Virus record (IMG/VR): IMGVR_UViG_3300010885_020390
Span: 1-20,554 of that record
Length of the DNA: 20,554 nucleotides
Source of the DNA: a virus
Direction: 5' to 3' (one strand)
Part shown: piece after piece, positions 1 through 8,296 of the stretch
Position numbering within the stretch: position 1 is the first letter of the stretch
How the letters are laid out: every line of letters begins with the position of its first letter
Notes under the pieces: generated by a model
Database searches by the model: none
The model's input: the letters and a program-made list of their open reading frames with translations, nothing else
What the model was told of the DNA's origin: nothing
Translations under genes and position numbers: made by a program

Positions 1-1134
1 ATGTTTAACCTAACTTGTTATGCTACGGGATTAGATAAATTTCAAATTGAACCGTTGGATGAATGGTATAGTAAGGGGGCGGTAATTAAACTAAACGACA
101 TTGATGTTACGAGTATAGATATTGAAAGACATAAGCTATATAAGTCAATTTCTTTTGACTATGAAAAAAGCGAGTCTTATTATAACAAAGAATTTGCAAA
201 AGTAAATAATAGAGAGTTTGGGTGTGTGAAACAGTCGTTCCCTGATTACGACGGAGAAGAATATAAAGTAAACGTACCTTTTGAAAACATAAATTTTGTT
301 AGAGAAACAGCTTATCCAAACTGCCCAACAGTAGCTATTTTGTTTGCAGATGAAAACGATAACAAGCCATATAAAAACAAGCCTATATTTTTATATAAAT
401 CAAACGCAAAGGTCACTGATTTTTGGATTGATGCAACGGTTACCACTCCAAATCCATTTAACGTTACAACTTACATTGAAATGGGTAACACTAAGATATA
501 TAACAATGCCGTTTACTCTAATCACTTCTCGCAAGAAACAGACCCGTTCACATTAAACACGATTAACAACTCTTTATACGCCACTTATTACGAAGGTTAC
601 CTATCCAATCTATTTAATCAAAAAAACAGGCTAACAACAGTTAAGGCATACTTTCCAATTAGCTTAATCACTTCATTAAAGTTAAATGATAGGTTAATAA
701 TTCGTGACAAAAGATATATTATAAACGAACTAAAAGCCAACCTAACAACTGGAGAAGTTACTTTAGTTTTGATCAATGATTTTAGAAAAGTTTTAAATAC
801 AAGTGTACCCGTTCAAACAGGAATATCTACTGTTGAGTTACCTATCTTAGTGCCAAACGAAGTTAGCAGTGTGGCAGTAGCAACGACAAGTTCGGGTGTA
901 ACCTTTTCTTCCGCAAACTTTACAACTTCGGGATTGGTAACTGTAACAATGGGAGCAAGTCCAACGGAATTTATCGCACTAACAAGCGAGGCAGGGGTTG
1001 AGATAGTAAGCGAGGAATTGTTTAACATTACTTACGAAGGTGCGGCCCCGAGACAAATAGATATTAACTTAACTTCAACTTATATTAACGGGGCAACTCC
1101 AACAATAGAAACCACATATATAACTCAATTATGA
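1..1134 (+). CDS. Tail/baseplate hub-like protein, probably 5'-truncated by the window edge
   Basis: The visible 377 residues resemble the C-terminal half of large Bacteroidota phage tail proteins that sit next to the tape measure gene. Residues about 220-265 carry the recurring pattern LITSLKLNDRLIIRDKRY followed by IN-x-LKANLTTGEVTLVLIND, a beta-rich hub-like segment. From about residue 280 a separate Ser/Thr/Val-rich beta domain (roughly 70-90 residues) looks like an Ig-like or BACON-type adhesive domain. The open frame begins at the first base of the window. The methionine there may be internal, because relatives I recall are clearly longer. It overlaps the next small ORF by ATGA. A baseplate or tail-tip role is inferred from family resemblance and position before the tape measure; no catalytic motif is visible. 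Confidence 0.6.
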   Translation: MFNLTCYATGLDKFQIEPLDEWYSKGAVIKLNDIDVTSIDIERHKLYKSISFDYEKSESYYNKEFAKVNNREFGCVKQSFPDYDGEEYKVNVPFENINFVRETAYPNCPTVAILFADENDNKPYKNKPIFLYKSNAKVTDFWIDATVTTPNPFNVTTYIEMGNTKIYNNAVYSNHFSQETDPFTLNTINNSLYATYYEGYLSNLFNQKNRLTTVKAYFPISLITSLKLNDRLIIRDKRYIINELKANLTTGEVTLVLINDFRKVLNTSVPVQTGISTVELPILVPNEVSSVAVATTSSGVTFSSANFTTSGLVTVTMGASPTEFIALTSEAGVEIVSEELFNITYEGAAPRQIDINLTSTYINGATPTIETTYITQL

Positions 1135-1280
1135 TTGACGAGATACTACAATTACTTAAACTTTCAGATTATTACGGATGCCATGAAATTATTGATGTGG
1201 CAAAGGGTCAATATAAAATGACTGATAAAATTACTGAGATTTACAAACAAAAGAAAAGGAGGTTATGGAAAAAAAGATAA
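1131..1280 (+). CDS. Hypothetical 49-residue protein between tail hub and tape measure
   Basis: The ORF starts on an ATGA overlap with the preceding tail gene and ends inside the start of the tape measure gene (16-base overlap). It fills the only gap between the two, which argues that it is translated by coupling. The sequence begins MIDEILQLLKLSDYYGCHEI and ends very basic (KQKKRRLWKKR). I do not recognise a family. In many siphophages small assembly chaperones sit just before the tape measure, but no slippery frameshift site or similarity supports that role here. It could simply be a translated leader that delivers ribosomes to the tape measure gene. Confidence 0.5.
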   Translation: MIDEILQLLKLSDYYGCHEIIDVAKGQYKMTDKITEIYKQKKRRLWKKR

Positions 1281-3193
1281 TTGACTTAGAGATAAAGCAT
1301 AACACTCAATCGTTAAAGGCTCAGTTAGTAGCGGCACAAAAAGAGGTACAGATTTTAAGCGAAAAGTTCGGAGCGACTTCTAAAGAGGCTATTGAAGCGG
1401 CTAAAAGAGCAGGGGAGCTGAAAGACACGATAGGGGACGCAAAGGCTTTGACTGATGCCTTTAATCCTGATGCAAAGTTTAATGCACTTTCAAATTCATT
1501 AGGTGGGGTTGCAAGTGGGTTTTCAGCTTTTCAAGGCGCGCTTGGTTTGGTAGGTGTCGAAACAAAAGACTTAGAGAAACAACTTTTAAAAGTTCAAAGT
1601 GCAATGGCTATCTCTCAAAGTTTACAACAACTAGGGGAGGCAAGGGATTCATTTAAACAATTAAAAGCGGTTGTTATAGATGCTTTTAAAGGTATAAAAA
1701 CAGCAATTGGATCTACTGGAATAGGTTTATTGCTTGTCGCTTTAGGAACTTTGTACGCCTATTGGGATGATATTAAAGCGGCGGTTAGTGGTGTAAGTGA
1801 AGAACAAAAAAAACTAAATGCAAGCTCGCAACTTAATTTAGATATCCAAAAAGAAAAATTAGCCGCGGTAGATTCCCAAGATAACATTTTAAAGCTACAG
1901 GGCAAAACTGAAAGAGAGATTTTAGACATTAAAATAGCCCAAACAAATGAGGTAATTAATGCTACTAAAAAACAATTATTAAACAACGAAAAAACTGCCC
2001 TAGCACAGATAGAAGCTTCTAAAAGGAATAAAGAAATCTTATCTGGAACGTTGCAATTTTTATCTTACCCTTTATCACTTTTATTGAAATCTATCGATCA
2101 AGTTGGTAAGCTATTAGGCAAAGATTGGAACTTAGATAAAAAGCTTTTTGATGGTGTTGCAGCTTTTGTTTTTGACCCAGAAGAAACAAAAAAAGAAATC
2201 GCAGCAGTAAAAAAAGAAACTGAAAAGGGATTAAAAGAATTAGAAAACTCTAAGGCAGGTTATCAATTAGCAATAAAAGGAATCGACAAAACAGCCTCAG
2301 ACGAAGCCAAAACTATAAGAGATCAAACAAAAGAAACTAACAAACAAATAGAAGCCGAACGATTAAAGGCTAATCAAGACTTATTAAATTTAGAGGCTAA
2401 AAATAAACAAGATCGAAAAGACGAGGCGCTAAAAGAAATAGAAGACCAATTATCTCAAGCAAGCGATGCAAGGTTAAGCGAAACTAAAAAGGCAGAACAA
2501 GACGTTAACGATAGGTATTTTCTTTTAAAAGCTAAGGCAAAAGAGTACAAACAAGATGTTAAAGCATTAGAGCAAGCACAGGCTGATGAAATTGCTAATA
2601 TAAGAAAAACGGCTAGCGATGCTTTAAGCGAGGCACAAAAAGAAATAGACGCCAAAGCTTTATCCGCCAAAAAAGAAAAGGACGAAAAGGAAGTAGCAGA
2701 TGCAAAAAATTTGCAAGACAGAAAGGTGCAAATGGTTAGAAGTTCGTTTGATGTCTTAACGGGCATAGCAGACAGTCTTAGTAAAGGTAACGAGGCAGAC
2801 CAACGCAAGGCGTTTAAACTAAATAAAGCCGCTAGTTTAGGGCAAGCAATTGTAAACACGGGGTTAGCAATTACGGGAGCTTTAACAGCGGGTGGGAATC
2901 CTTTAAAATTAGCAACGGGTATGCAATTTGTTGAGGCTGGTTTAGTGGGAACTATTGGGGCTTTAAATATTGCAAAAATAGCAGGGTCACAGTTCGATAG
3001 TGGGGGTAGTGGTGGAGGTGGTGGTGCTACGGCTACGGCTCCGCAAATACCTAGGTTCGATATTATTGCCTCTAATCCTCAAACACAGTTGGCTCAATTA
3101 GACAAGCAACCTATACAAGCTTATGTGGTAAGTGGGGAGGTTACAACGGCTCAAAGTTTAGAAAGAAACAGGGTAAGAAATGCAACATTTTAG
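1265..3193 (+). CDS. Phage tail tape measure protein
   Basis: This 642-residue protein would set tail length and take part in DNA ejection. It is helical and Lys/Glu/Ala/Gln-rich. Residues about 147-167 (STGIGLLLVALGTLYAYW) form a hydrophobic segment flanked by helices, typical of Bacteroidota tape measures. Residues about 330-510 are strongly predicted coiled coil by eye (repeated KE, EAL, QAQADE patterns). Residues about 525-600 are hydrophobic and Gly/Ala-rich and end in NIAKIAGSQF followed by a poly-Gly run, a hallmark of this family. At roughly 0.15 nm per residue the length would fit a tail near 100 nm. The AGGAGG at 1257-1262 is only two bases from the ATG, too close to be a good Shine-Dalgarno site. 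No nearby alternative start exists. Confidence 0.85.
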   Translation: MEKKIIDLEIKHNTQSLKAQLVAAQKEVQILSEKFGATSKEAIEAAKRAGELKDTIGDAKALTDAFNPDAKFNALSNSLGGVASGFSAFQGALGLVGVETKDLEKQLLKVQSAMAISQSLQQLGEARDSFKQLKAVVIDAFKGIKTAIGSTGIGLLLVALGTLYAYWDDIKAAVSGVSEEQKKLNASSQLNLDIQKEKLAAVDSQDNILKLQGKTEREILDIKIAQTNEVINATKKQLLNNEKTALAQIEASKRNKEILSGTLQFLSYPLSLLLKSIDQVGKLLGKDWNLDKKLFDGVAAFVFDPEETKKEIAAVKKETEKGLKELENSKAGYQLAIKGIDKTASDEAKTIRDQTKETNKQIEAERLKANQDLLNLEAKNKQDRKDEALKEIEDQLSQASDARLSETKKAEQDVNDRYFLLKAKAKEYKQDVKALEQAQADEIANIRKTASDALSEAQKEIDAKALSAKKEKDEKEVADAKNLQDRKVQMVRSSFDVLTGIADSLSKGNEADQRKAFKLNKAASLGQAIVNTGLAITGALTAGGNPLKLATGMQFVEAGLVGTIGALNIAKIAGSQFDSGGSGGGGGATATAPQIPRFDIIASNPQTQLAQLDKQPIQAYVVSGEVTTAQSLERNRVRNATF

Positions 3194-3214
3194 TAAATTT
3201 TTAATTATATAGTT

Positions 3215-3781
3215 ATGCAGAATATAGAGTTGACAATAAAAGAGGATGACCAAGGCTGTTTCGCAATAAGTTTAGTAGACAAGCCAGCCATAGAAGAGGA
3301 TTTTATTTTCTTAAGTGAAATTAAAGTCGATTTAAGAGTTACCAACGATGAAAAAAGAGAGGTTGTTGGTTTGGCTTTAATCCCTAATAAAAAAATTTAT
3401 AGGAAAATTAAAGATAAGGAATTTACAATTTCGTTTTCAGAACAAACAATTGAGAAAGTACAAGAATTGTATTTAAAAAAGAACTATAATAACAACGTTA
3501 CAATTGACCACGATAGCAAAGTTGAGGGTGTTACGTTAATTGAAAGTTGGATAGTTGAGGACGAAAAACATGACAAGTCTAATATTTATAAATTAGATGC
3601 AATTAAAGGCAGTTGGGTTGTCAAAATGAAAGTTTACAATGAAGAAGTTTGGCAGTCAATCAAAGAGGGTAAATTCAAAGGGTTTAGCATAGAGGGTAAG
3701 TTTGACGGATTGGAGCAACTAAATGCTGAAAGTCAAGAGGGCATTATTGAAGAAATAAAGAAACTATTAAACAACATATAA
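3215..3781 (+). CDS. XkdF-like putative prohead serine protease
   Basis: The 188-residue product matches the XkdF-like protease family, which matures the phage prohead by cutting the scaffold and capsid N-terminus. Visible family landmarks, in order: LVDKPAIEEDF near residue 20; REVVGLALIPNKKIYR (48-63); a YNNNVTIDHD block with His99; GVTLIESWIVED (105-116, Ser111); KGSWVVKMKV (131-140); and EGKFKGFSIEGKF (151-163, Ser158). His99 with Ser111 or Ser158 are plausible catalytic residues, but I cannot assign the nucleophile from sequence alone. In most phages this gene is next to the scaffold and capsid genes; here a fibre cassette of about 2.6 kb separates them. Confidence 0.8.
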   Translation: MQNIELTIKEDDQGCFAISLVDKPAIEEDFIFLSEIKVDLRVTNDEKREVVGLALIPNKKIYRKIKDKEFTISFSEQTIEKVQELYLKKNYNNNVTIDHDSKVEGVTLIESWIVEDEKHDKSNIYKLDAIKGSWVVKMKVYNEEVWQSIKEGKFKGFSIEGKFDGLEQLNAESQEGIIEEIKKLLNNI

Positions 3782-3782
3782 A

Positions 3783-4817
3783 ATGGCTTTAACACAGATT
3801 GACAACACGCAAACAATTAGTAACGCAACGTACAAAGTACAAACGGATTTATTAAGTTCGGAGTCTGGTATTGTTATTGAAAACGGAACTATACACTTGT
3901 ACGATGGGGACTTAAAATTCCATGCGAACGGGGTAATTAACAAAGTAGCGAACGCGTCACAGTTGACAGTAGACTCTTTAAATGTAGATCCAGTTTTGTC
4001 GATACTTAACACGCCTCCTGGTTCTCCAACATTAGGTGATAGACATTTAGTTGGCACAGCTCCAACGGGTGTTTGGGTAACAAAGGCTAATTACATAGCA
4101 GAGTGGGATGGCTCAGGTTGGGTGTACACCACGCCATTAAACGACATGATAATTACCAACACGGGTACAAGTGCTACGATAAGATACAACGGGACATTAT
4201 GGGTACAATGGGGAGCTTCTGTTATCTTACAAAATGGTAACACGTTACAAGCTGCAATGACTATTGGCACAAATGACAGTAATGTTGTGAATTTTAAAAC
4301 AAATGGGACTACTAGATTACAAGTAGGCACAACTACAATTATCAATTATTTAGTTACTCGTTTTAATTCTGAGACAGCAGACACTTTAGTTTATTTAGAT
4401 GCAAGTAAAAACTTAAAAAGTTTACCAATTGCAACGTATCCAAACATCACAGAACTTAGTTATGTGAAGGGTGCAACGTCAAGTGTTCAAACTCAGTTAA
4501 ATGCTAAATCACCACTTAATGTTACATTAGACCGTAAGACAGCCTCTTATACCTTAGTAGCAGGGGACAATGGCAAAGTAATTGAAATGAACGTAGCTAC
4601 TGCAAACACGTTAACTGTAAATGCAAGTTTATTTAGTGCAGGCAATCAAATTGTTATTTCTCAATATGGAGCAGGTCAAACTACAATCACAGCAGGAACA
4701 GGGGTAACATTAAGAAGTGACGGGGGTAAATTGAAAATCAACACTCAGTATTCAATTGCTACTATTATATTTATTAGTGCAACAGAAGCTTATGTTTCAG
4801 GTAATTTAGCCGTATAA
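3783..4817 (+). CDS. Fibre/minor structural protein with DUF2793-like domain
   Basis: The 344-residue protein is Thr/Asn/Ser-rich and beta-rich, as expected for a phage fibre. Residues about 77-142 (PPGSPTLGDRHLVGTAPTGV, then EWDGSGWVYTTP) match the DUF2793 pattern found in phage tail or capsid-associated fibres. The segment around residues 217-240 (YPNITELSYVKGATSSVQTQ) is a fibre spacer common in Bacteroidota phages. The C-terminus (NGKVIEMNVATANTLTVN, GVTLRSDGGKL) is a beta module often found at fibre ends. The start is one base after the protease stop codon. It probably forms trimeric virion appendages. Tail versus head fibre cannot be decided from the sequence, and its position between head genes keeps head fibre open. 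Confidence 0.65.
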   Translation: MALTQIDNTQTISNATYKVQTDLLSSESGIVIENGTIHLYDGDLKFHANGVINKVANASQLTVDSLNVDPVLSILNTPPGSPTLGDRHLVGTAPTGVWVTKANYIAEWDGSGWVYTTPLNDMIITNTGTSATIRYNGTLWVQWGASVILQNGNTLQAAMTIGTNDSNVVNFKTNGTTRLQVGTTTIINYLVTRFNSETADTLVYLDASKNLKSLPIATYPNITELSYVKGATSSVQTQLNAKSPLNVTLDRKTASYTLVAGDNGKVIEMNVATANTLTVNASLFSAGNQIVISQYGAGQTTITAGTGVTLRSDGGKLKINTQYSIATIIFISATEAYVSGNLAV

Positions 4818-5065
4818 TGTCATTAACTCCTTCTCATGTTAGACACACCGAGGTTATAGAGCCATTAAATGCTGATGCTTTATTTATACAACCTACAACT
4901 TCTATTATTTCTAAAAAAATAACAGTAGAAGATTTTGCTAATTTTTTAGAGATAGGGGCTAGTATATTGTATGGAGGTGTTAATAATATAGATGAGGACG
5001 TGCCTTCATTAATAGGCGGTATAAACGGCGTTAGTATTCATTCAAAAACAATTAATAATGTCTAG
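4817..5065 (+). CDS. Small fibre-associated hypothetical protein
   Basis: This 82-residue protein starts on a TAATG overlap with the upstream fibre gene and overlaps the downstream one by eight bases, so the three are probably translated together. The N-terminal half (NADALFIQPTTSI, then SKKITVEDF) resembles the short attachment-like segment seen at the start of many Bacteroidota phage fibres: an acidic patch, a hydrophobic strand and SKKxT. No membrane segment or catalytic motif is visible. It is possibly an adaptor or a remnant N-terminal module of a fibre. The function is inferred only from context. Confidence 0.55.
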   Translation: MSLTPSHVRHTEVIEPLNADALFIQPTTSIISKKITVEDFANFLEIGASILYGGVNNIDEDVPSLIGGINGVSIHSKTINNV

Positions 5066-6086
5066 TCAAACAAGGCGTATAATAATTAAAAAGGGTGTTG
5101 GAATAGCAACTATTCCAGCAAGTAGCGACCACACAGATGGGACTTGGTTAAGTACCGATTTATATATTGGGGAGTTCTACATGAACACAACAAATGGCAA
5201 AATATATACAAGGACTTCAAGTGCTATAAAAGAAATTATATACGATGTAGCAGACTTTGAATTATTAGCTAATAAGGCTACAAATTTTACAACTTTAAAC
5301 AACACTAAGTACCCAACAACACAGGCGGTTGAAAATCAAATAGACGCTAAACTTGTTTCGACTGGATATTGGACTGTTGCAAGCTCAGAGATACAAAGAG
5401 GCTACCGAGCGCAACACAACTCAACAACGGTCTTTGCTGAAAATATCGCAACGGGTACTCTGCAAGGTACGGCTACAGCGGTGGCGGTGGCAACTACTTC
5501 TATACAAACAAAAAAAACACGATTAAAGATAGGTGTTTCAACTCCAGCGGCTAACGGGGTTTGTGGTTATAGGTCAACAAGTGCTTTTAACCTTATCAAT
5601 ATGGGGTGGAGGTTTGGAGTTGCTTTTGGAATTTCAGATACAGCTTTAAATACAGGAGCAAGACAATTTTACGGAATGACTTCGGTAACAACTTTGCTGG
5701 GCATTTCGTCTACTGTTCTAGTTGATAGTTTGACAAATATAATTGGTATAGGTTCGGATGCTTTGGATACTAATCTACAAATATTCCATAACGATGCAAC
5801 GGGAACGGCTACAAAGATAGACTTAGGAGCTAATTTTTTAGCCAACAGAACGGGGAGCGCAGCAACAGATTTTTTTGTGTTTGAACTTTACAATCCGTTT
5901 AATTCAATGACTGTTTTTTATAAGGTTACTTCCTTAGAAAACAACGTAACAGTTGAGGGGTCAATCACAACTAATTTACCAAGTGACACGACTCCAATAA
6001 CCATGCAAGCGGTTAGAACGTCGGGAGCGTCTTCAAATGCGTGTAGTTTTGATATTAGCCAATTAACAATAAATTGTGTGTCATGA
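5058..6086 (+). CDS. Putative fibre/receptor-binding structural protein
   Basis: The 342-residue protein has a modular fibre layout. Residues about 30-55 (YIGEFYMNTTNGKIYTRTSS) form the N-terminal module common to phage fibres and baseplate-attached proteins. Residues about 70-95 (NKATNFTTLNNTKYPTTQAV) form a short coiled spacer. From about residue 110 there is a long beta-rich Ser/Thr/Gly/Ala domain without Cys pairs or catalytic signatures, plausibly a jelly-roll-like receptor-binding head. It overlaps the preceding small gene by eight bases and the next tiny gene by ATGA. Receptor binding is inferred; a purely structural role is possible. Confidence 0.6.
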   Translation: MSSQTRRIIIKKGVGIATIPASSDHTDGTWLSTDLYIGEFYMNTTNGKIYTRTSSAIKEIIYDVADFELLANKATNFTTLNNTKYPTTQAVENQIDAKLVSTGYWTVASSEIQRGYRAQHNSTTVFAENIATGTLQGTATAVAVATTSIQTKKTRLKIGVSTPAANGVCGYRSTSAFNLINMGWRFGVAFGISDTALNTGARQFYGMTSVTTLLGISSTVLVDSLTNIIGIGSDALDTNLQIFHNDATGTATKIDLGANFLANRTGSAATDFFVFELYNPFNSMTVFYKVTSLENNVTVEGSITTNLPSDTTPITMQAVRTSGASSNACSFDISQLTINCVS

Positions 6087-6232
6087 TAACAGTATATCAA
6101 GAAATTAGAGGGGCTTACACGTATGTAGAGAGTAGCTATTTAAATGTAATTAAAATAGGTAACGAGGTGTTGAATGCGAATGTTACAGCAGAAATAACAG
6201 CTCAAGAAACGATTATAAATAACTACATATAA
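6083..6232 (+). CDS. Hypothetical 49-residue protein
   Basis: The ORF opens on an ATGA overlap with the fibre gene and closes one base before the next small gene, so spacing supports translation. The product starts MITVYQEIRGAYTYVESSYL and looks like a few beta strands with no Cys, membrane or nucleic-acid motif. It is acidic to neutral and could be a short cap or chaperone for the preceding fibre. I do not recognise the family. Confidence 0.45.
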   Translation: MITVYQEIRGAYTYVESSYLNVIKIGNEVLNANVTAEITAQETIINNYI

Positions 6233-6233
6233 G

Positions 6234-6404
6234 ATGAATGTTATGAAAAAAGGAGGAAAAAAAGGATGTCAGTGTAAAGATGGCACGTATTCAAAAGAAT
6301 GTTGTGACGGACAAGCTCAAGGCGTAGGAGCTACAATAGGACAAAGTACGTCCAATGTTGTTAATACGAGCGCTCAAGTGGTTAAAAATACAACAAACGG
6401 GTAA
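6234..6404 (+). CDS. Small Cys-rich protein (CxC...CC motif)
   Basis: The 56-residue product has a basic N-terminus followed by KGCQCKDGTYSKECCDGQAQ (Cys12, Cys14, Cys23, Cys24), then a hydrophilic Ser/Thr/Val tail. A CKCxDGTYSxxCCDG-like cluster recurs in small proteins of Bacteroidota genomes and phages as I remember them, but I know no assigned function. Four cysteines in this spacing could bind zinc or form disulfides. The start could be the ATG at 6234 or the one at 6243, which precedes the Lys-rich stretch. A region of about 50 A-rich noncoding bases follows before the next gene. Confidence 0.55.
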   Translation: MNVMKKGGKKGCQCKDGTYSKECCDGQAQGVGATIGQSTSNVVNTSAQVVKNTTNG

Positions 6405-6455
6405 TTAATTAATCTAATAAATAATAGAAAAATATAAATATAAATAAAAACAAAT

Positions 6456-6791
6456 ATGAGAGACGACATTTTAAAAGACGTATACAAAGTAGAGCTTAGC
6501 TCTATGGATGTACAATTAGGAGCAATAGAAGACTTAGTAAAACGAAGAATGGAAATTATACAAAAATATAATTATACTGACGAATTGAATAAAATAAAAT
6601 TAGCTATTGATACAAGAATGTCTTTTTTTACGAGATTAAACAATGATATAGCACCAATTTTAAAACAATTAACGGATTTGGGAGTTACAGATAAAGCAGC
6701 AGAGTTAAAAAAAATAATGGATTTAAATTCTGAACATATAAAAATTGACAATTCAAATCTGAAAAACGCACAAGCAATAAAATACATATAA
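6456..6791 (+). CDS. Hypothetical helical protein in the capsid module
   Basis: The 111-residue protein is almost entirely helical and charged and probably a coiled coil (residues about 15-70 and 75-105). It begins MRDDILKDVYK, nearly the same as the last ten residues of the next gene product (RDSILEQVYK), which suggests a shared docking peptide. It is preceded by an A/T-rich leader and ends two bases before the scaffold-like gene. Codons are more AT-rich than in the neighbouring capsid gene. A capsid-assembly or packaging-accessory role is guessed from position only. Confidence 0.55.
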   Translation: MRDDILKDVYKVELSSMDVQLGAIEDLVKRRMEIIQKYNYTDELNKIKLAIDTRMSFFTRLNNDIAPILKQLTDLGVTDKAAELKKIMDLNSEHIKIDNSNLKNAQAIKYI

Positions 6792-6793
6792 AT

Positions 6794-7312
6794 ATGAAAA
6801 AAGACGAAACATTACTTAAGAAAATTAAAAACTTCCTTGTTGATTTAGCAGGCGTAGAATTAGAAGAACAAAAACTAGAGGACGGGAACACAACTATTGA
6901 AGCGGATAACTTCGTAGAGGGCGATAGTGTTGTTATATTAGTCCCTGATGCTGAAAGTGTGCCATTAGAAGTTGGTGAATACAAACTAGAGGATGGACGT
7001 GTTCTAATAGTAGAAGAACAGGGTGTCATAGCTCGTATTGTTATGCCTGATACAGTTGGAGCAACAGCAGAGGAAGAAATGCCAGTAGAGGCGGAAGTAG
7101 CTCCTACAGTAGAGGCAAAACAACCTAAAAAAGTGGTATCAATTACGGAACAGCATTTTGAGAAAATCGAAGAGGCGGTTGTTGAATTAGGAGCTAATAT
7201 AAAGCCCATTCAATTTAACCCTGAGAACGTCAAAGAAACGACTCATTTCGATTTAGCACCGAATAAAAATAAATCGTTGAGAGATTCGATTTTAGAACAA
7301 GTATACAAATAA
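6794..7312 (+). CDS. Putative scaffold/capsid-assembly protein
   Basis: The 172-residue acidic protein lies directly before the major capsid gene, the classic scaffold position. Its first half has a charged helix and then beta-rich repeats with LEDGNTTIEADNF and VGEYKLEDGRVLIVEEQGV, patterns I know from proteins encoded between the protease and capsid genes of Bacteroidota phages. The middle (about 95-120) is Glu/Ala/Pro-rich and disordered, and the C-terminus is basic and ends SLRDSILEQVYK. A short helical C-terminal tail is what scaffolds commonly use to bind capsid protein. It has no catalytic motif. It could instead be a head decoration protein. Confidence 0.55.
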   Translation: MKKDETLLKKIKNFLVDLAGVELEEQKLEDGNTTIEADNFVEGDSVVILVPDAESVPLEVGEYKLEDGRVLIVEEQGVIARIVMPDTVGATAEEEMPVEAEVAPTVEAKQPKKVVSITEQHFEKIEEAVVELGANIKPIQFNPENVKETTHFDLAPNKNKSLRDSILEQVYK

Positions 7313-7330
7313 ACAAATAAATAAATAAAA

Positions 7331-8284
7331 ATGGCAACTTCAACTTCATTAACTACTTCATACGCTGGTCAAGATTCCAAACTATGGGTAAAGGCTGCGT
7401 TATTAAGCGGTAACACACTTTCTAAAGGTGGTTTAACTATTGTGCCGAATATCGCGTACAAAACAACTATGTTTAAATTGTCTACGGATGGTTTATTAGC
7501 AGACGAAACTTGCGACTTCAACGCAACTTCAACAGTAACGTTAACTGAAAGACAATTGATCTTAGAGAACTTTCAAGTTAATTTACAACTTTGTAAAAAA
7601 GACTTCATCACTTCATGGCAATCTGAAGAAATGGGCTTTTCAGCAAACAAAGTTTTAGCTAAGTCTTTTCAAGATTACCTATTAGCTTACGTAATTGAGA
7701 AAGTTGCGGAGTCTGTAGAGTCAACTATTTGGGAAGGTACAAACGCAACGACAGGACAAATTGCAGGACTTACTAAATTAGTAGCATTAGATGCAGCACT
7801 TCCAGCGGCTAACGAAGTCGCAGGTACTTCAATCACAGCGGCTAACGTTGTAACTGAATTAGGCAAAGTAGTTGATGCTATTCCTAACGCACTATATGGT
7901 AAGCCAGACTTGAAAATCTACGTTCCTTTAAACGTTGCTAAGGCTTATGTAAGAGCTTTGGGTGGGTTCTCAGTTGCTGCTACATCAAATTCAGGTGTTG
8001 ATGATAAAGGAACAACTTGGTACAACAACGGAAGTCTTACTTTTGACGGAATTGAAATCTTTGTTGCGAATGGTTTAGCTTCAAACAAAATTATCGCTAC
8101 TACTACAGATAACTTGTTTTTTGGTTGCGGTTTGCTCAATAATTTTAATGAAGTGTCTTTAATTGACATGGCACCTATGGACGGTTCACAAAATGTACGT
8201 TTCATTTTAAGAGCAGGTATGGCGGTTAATTACCATTCAATCACAGATATCGTTACTTACGGAATTACAAATTCAGTTAACTAA
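7331..8284 (+). CDS. Major capsid protein
   Basis: The 317-residue protein has the features of Bacteroidota phage major capsid proteins. The N-terminus is flexible and Ser/Thr-rich. It is followed by GQDSKLWVKAALLSGNTL, an aromatic/charged central helix with QLCKKDFITSWQSEEMGF, then a long helix (FQDYLLAYVIEKVAESVES) with IWEG, and a C-terminal beta domain rich in FDGIEIFVANG and MAVNYHSITDIVTYG. Codon use is the most GC-tolerant in the window, fitting high expression. The start codon follows an A-rich AAATAAATAAATAAAA leader, a good translation start for Bacteroidota. An intrinsic terminator immediately follows the stop codon. Confidence 0.8.
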   Translation: MATSTSLTTSYAGQDSKLWVKAALLSGNTLSKGGLTIVPNIAYKTTMFKLSTDGLLADETCDFNATSTVTLTERQLILENFQVNLQLCKKDFITSWQSEEMGFSANKVLAKSFQDYLLAYVIEKVAESVESTIWEGTNATTGQIAGLTKLVALDAALPAANEVAGTSITAANVVTELGKVVDAIPNALYGKPDLKIYVPLNVAKAYVRALGGFSVAATSNSGVDDKGTTWYNNGSLTFDGIEIFVANGLASNKIIATTTDNLFFGCGLLNNFNEVSLIDMAPMDGSQNVRFILRAGMAVNYHSITDIVTYGITNSVN

Positions 8285-8296
8285 TTATAAACTAAG

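Noticed and set aside
1257-1262. AGGAGG as Shine-Dalgarno site for the tape measure gene
   Set aside because: Only two bases separate it from the ATG, and other genes here do not use such sites; it may be chance from Lys/Arg codons of the upstream ORF.
2455-2859. 134-codon open frame on the minus strand inside the tape measure gene
   Set aside because: It is antisense to a strongly supported coiled-coil gene, has Ser/Leu/Phe-rich low-complexity content typical of reverse-strand shadows of Lys/Glu/Ala codons, and no leader or promoter.
6685-7209. 174-codon minus-strand open frame opposite the scaffold-like gene
   Set aside because: Ser/Thr-rich antisense shadow of acidic codons; every supported gene in the window is on the + strand.
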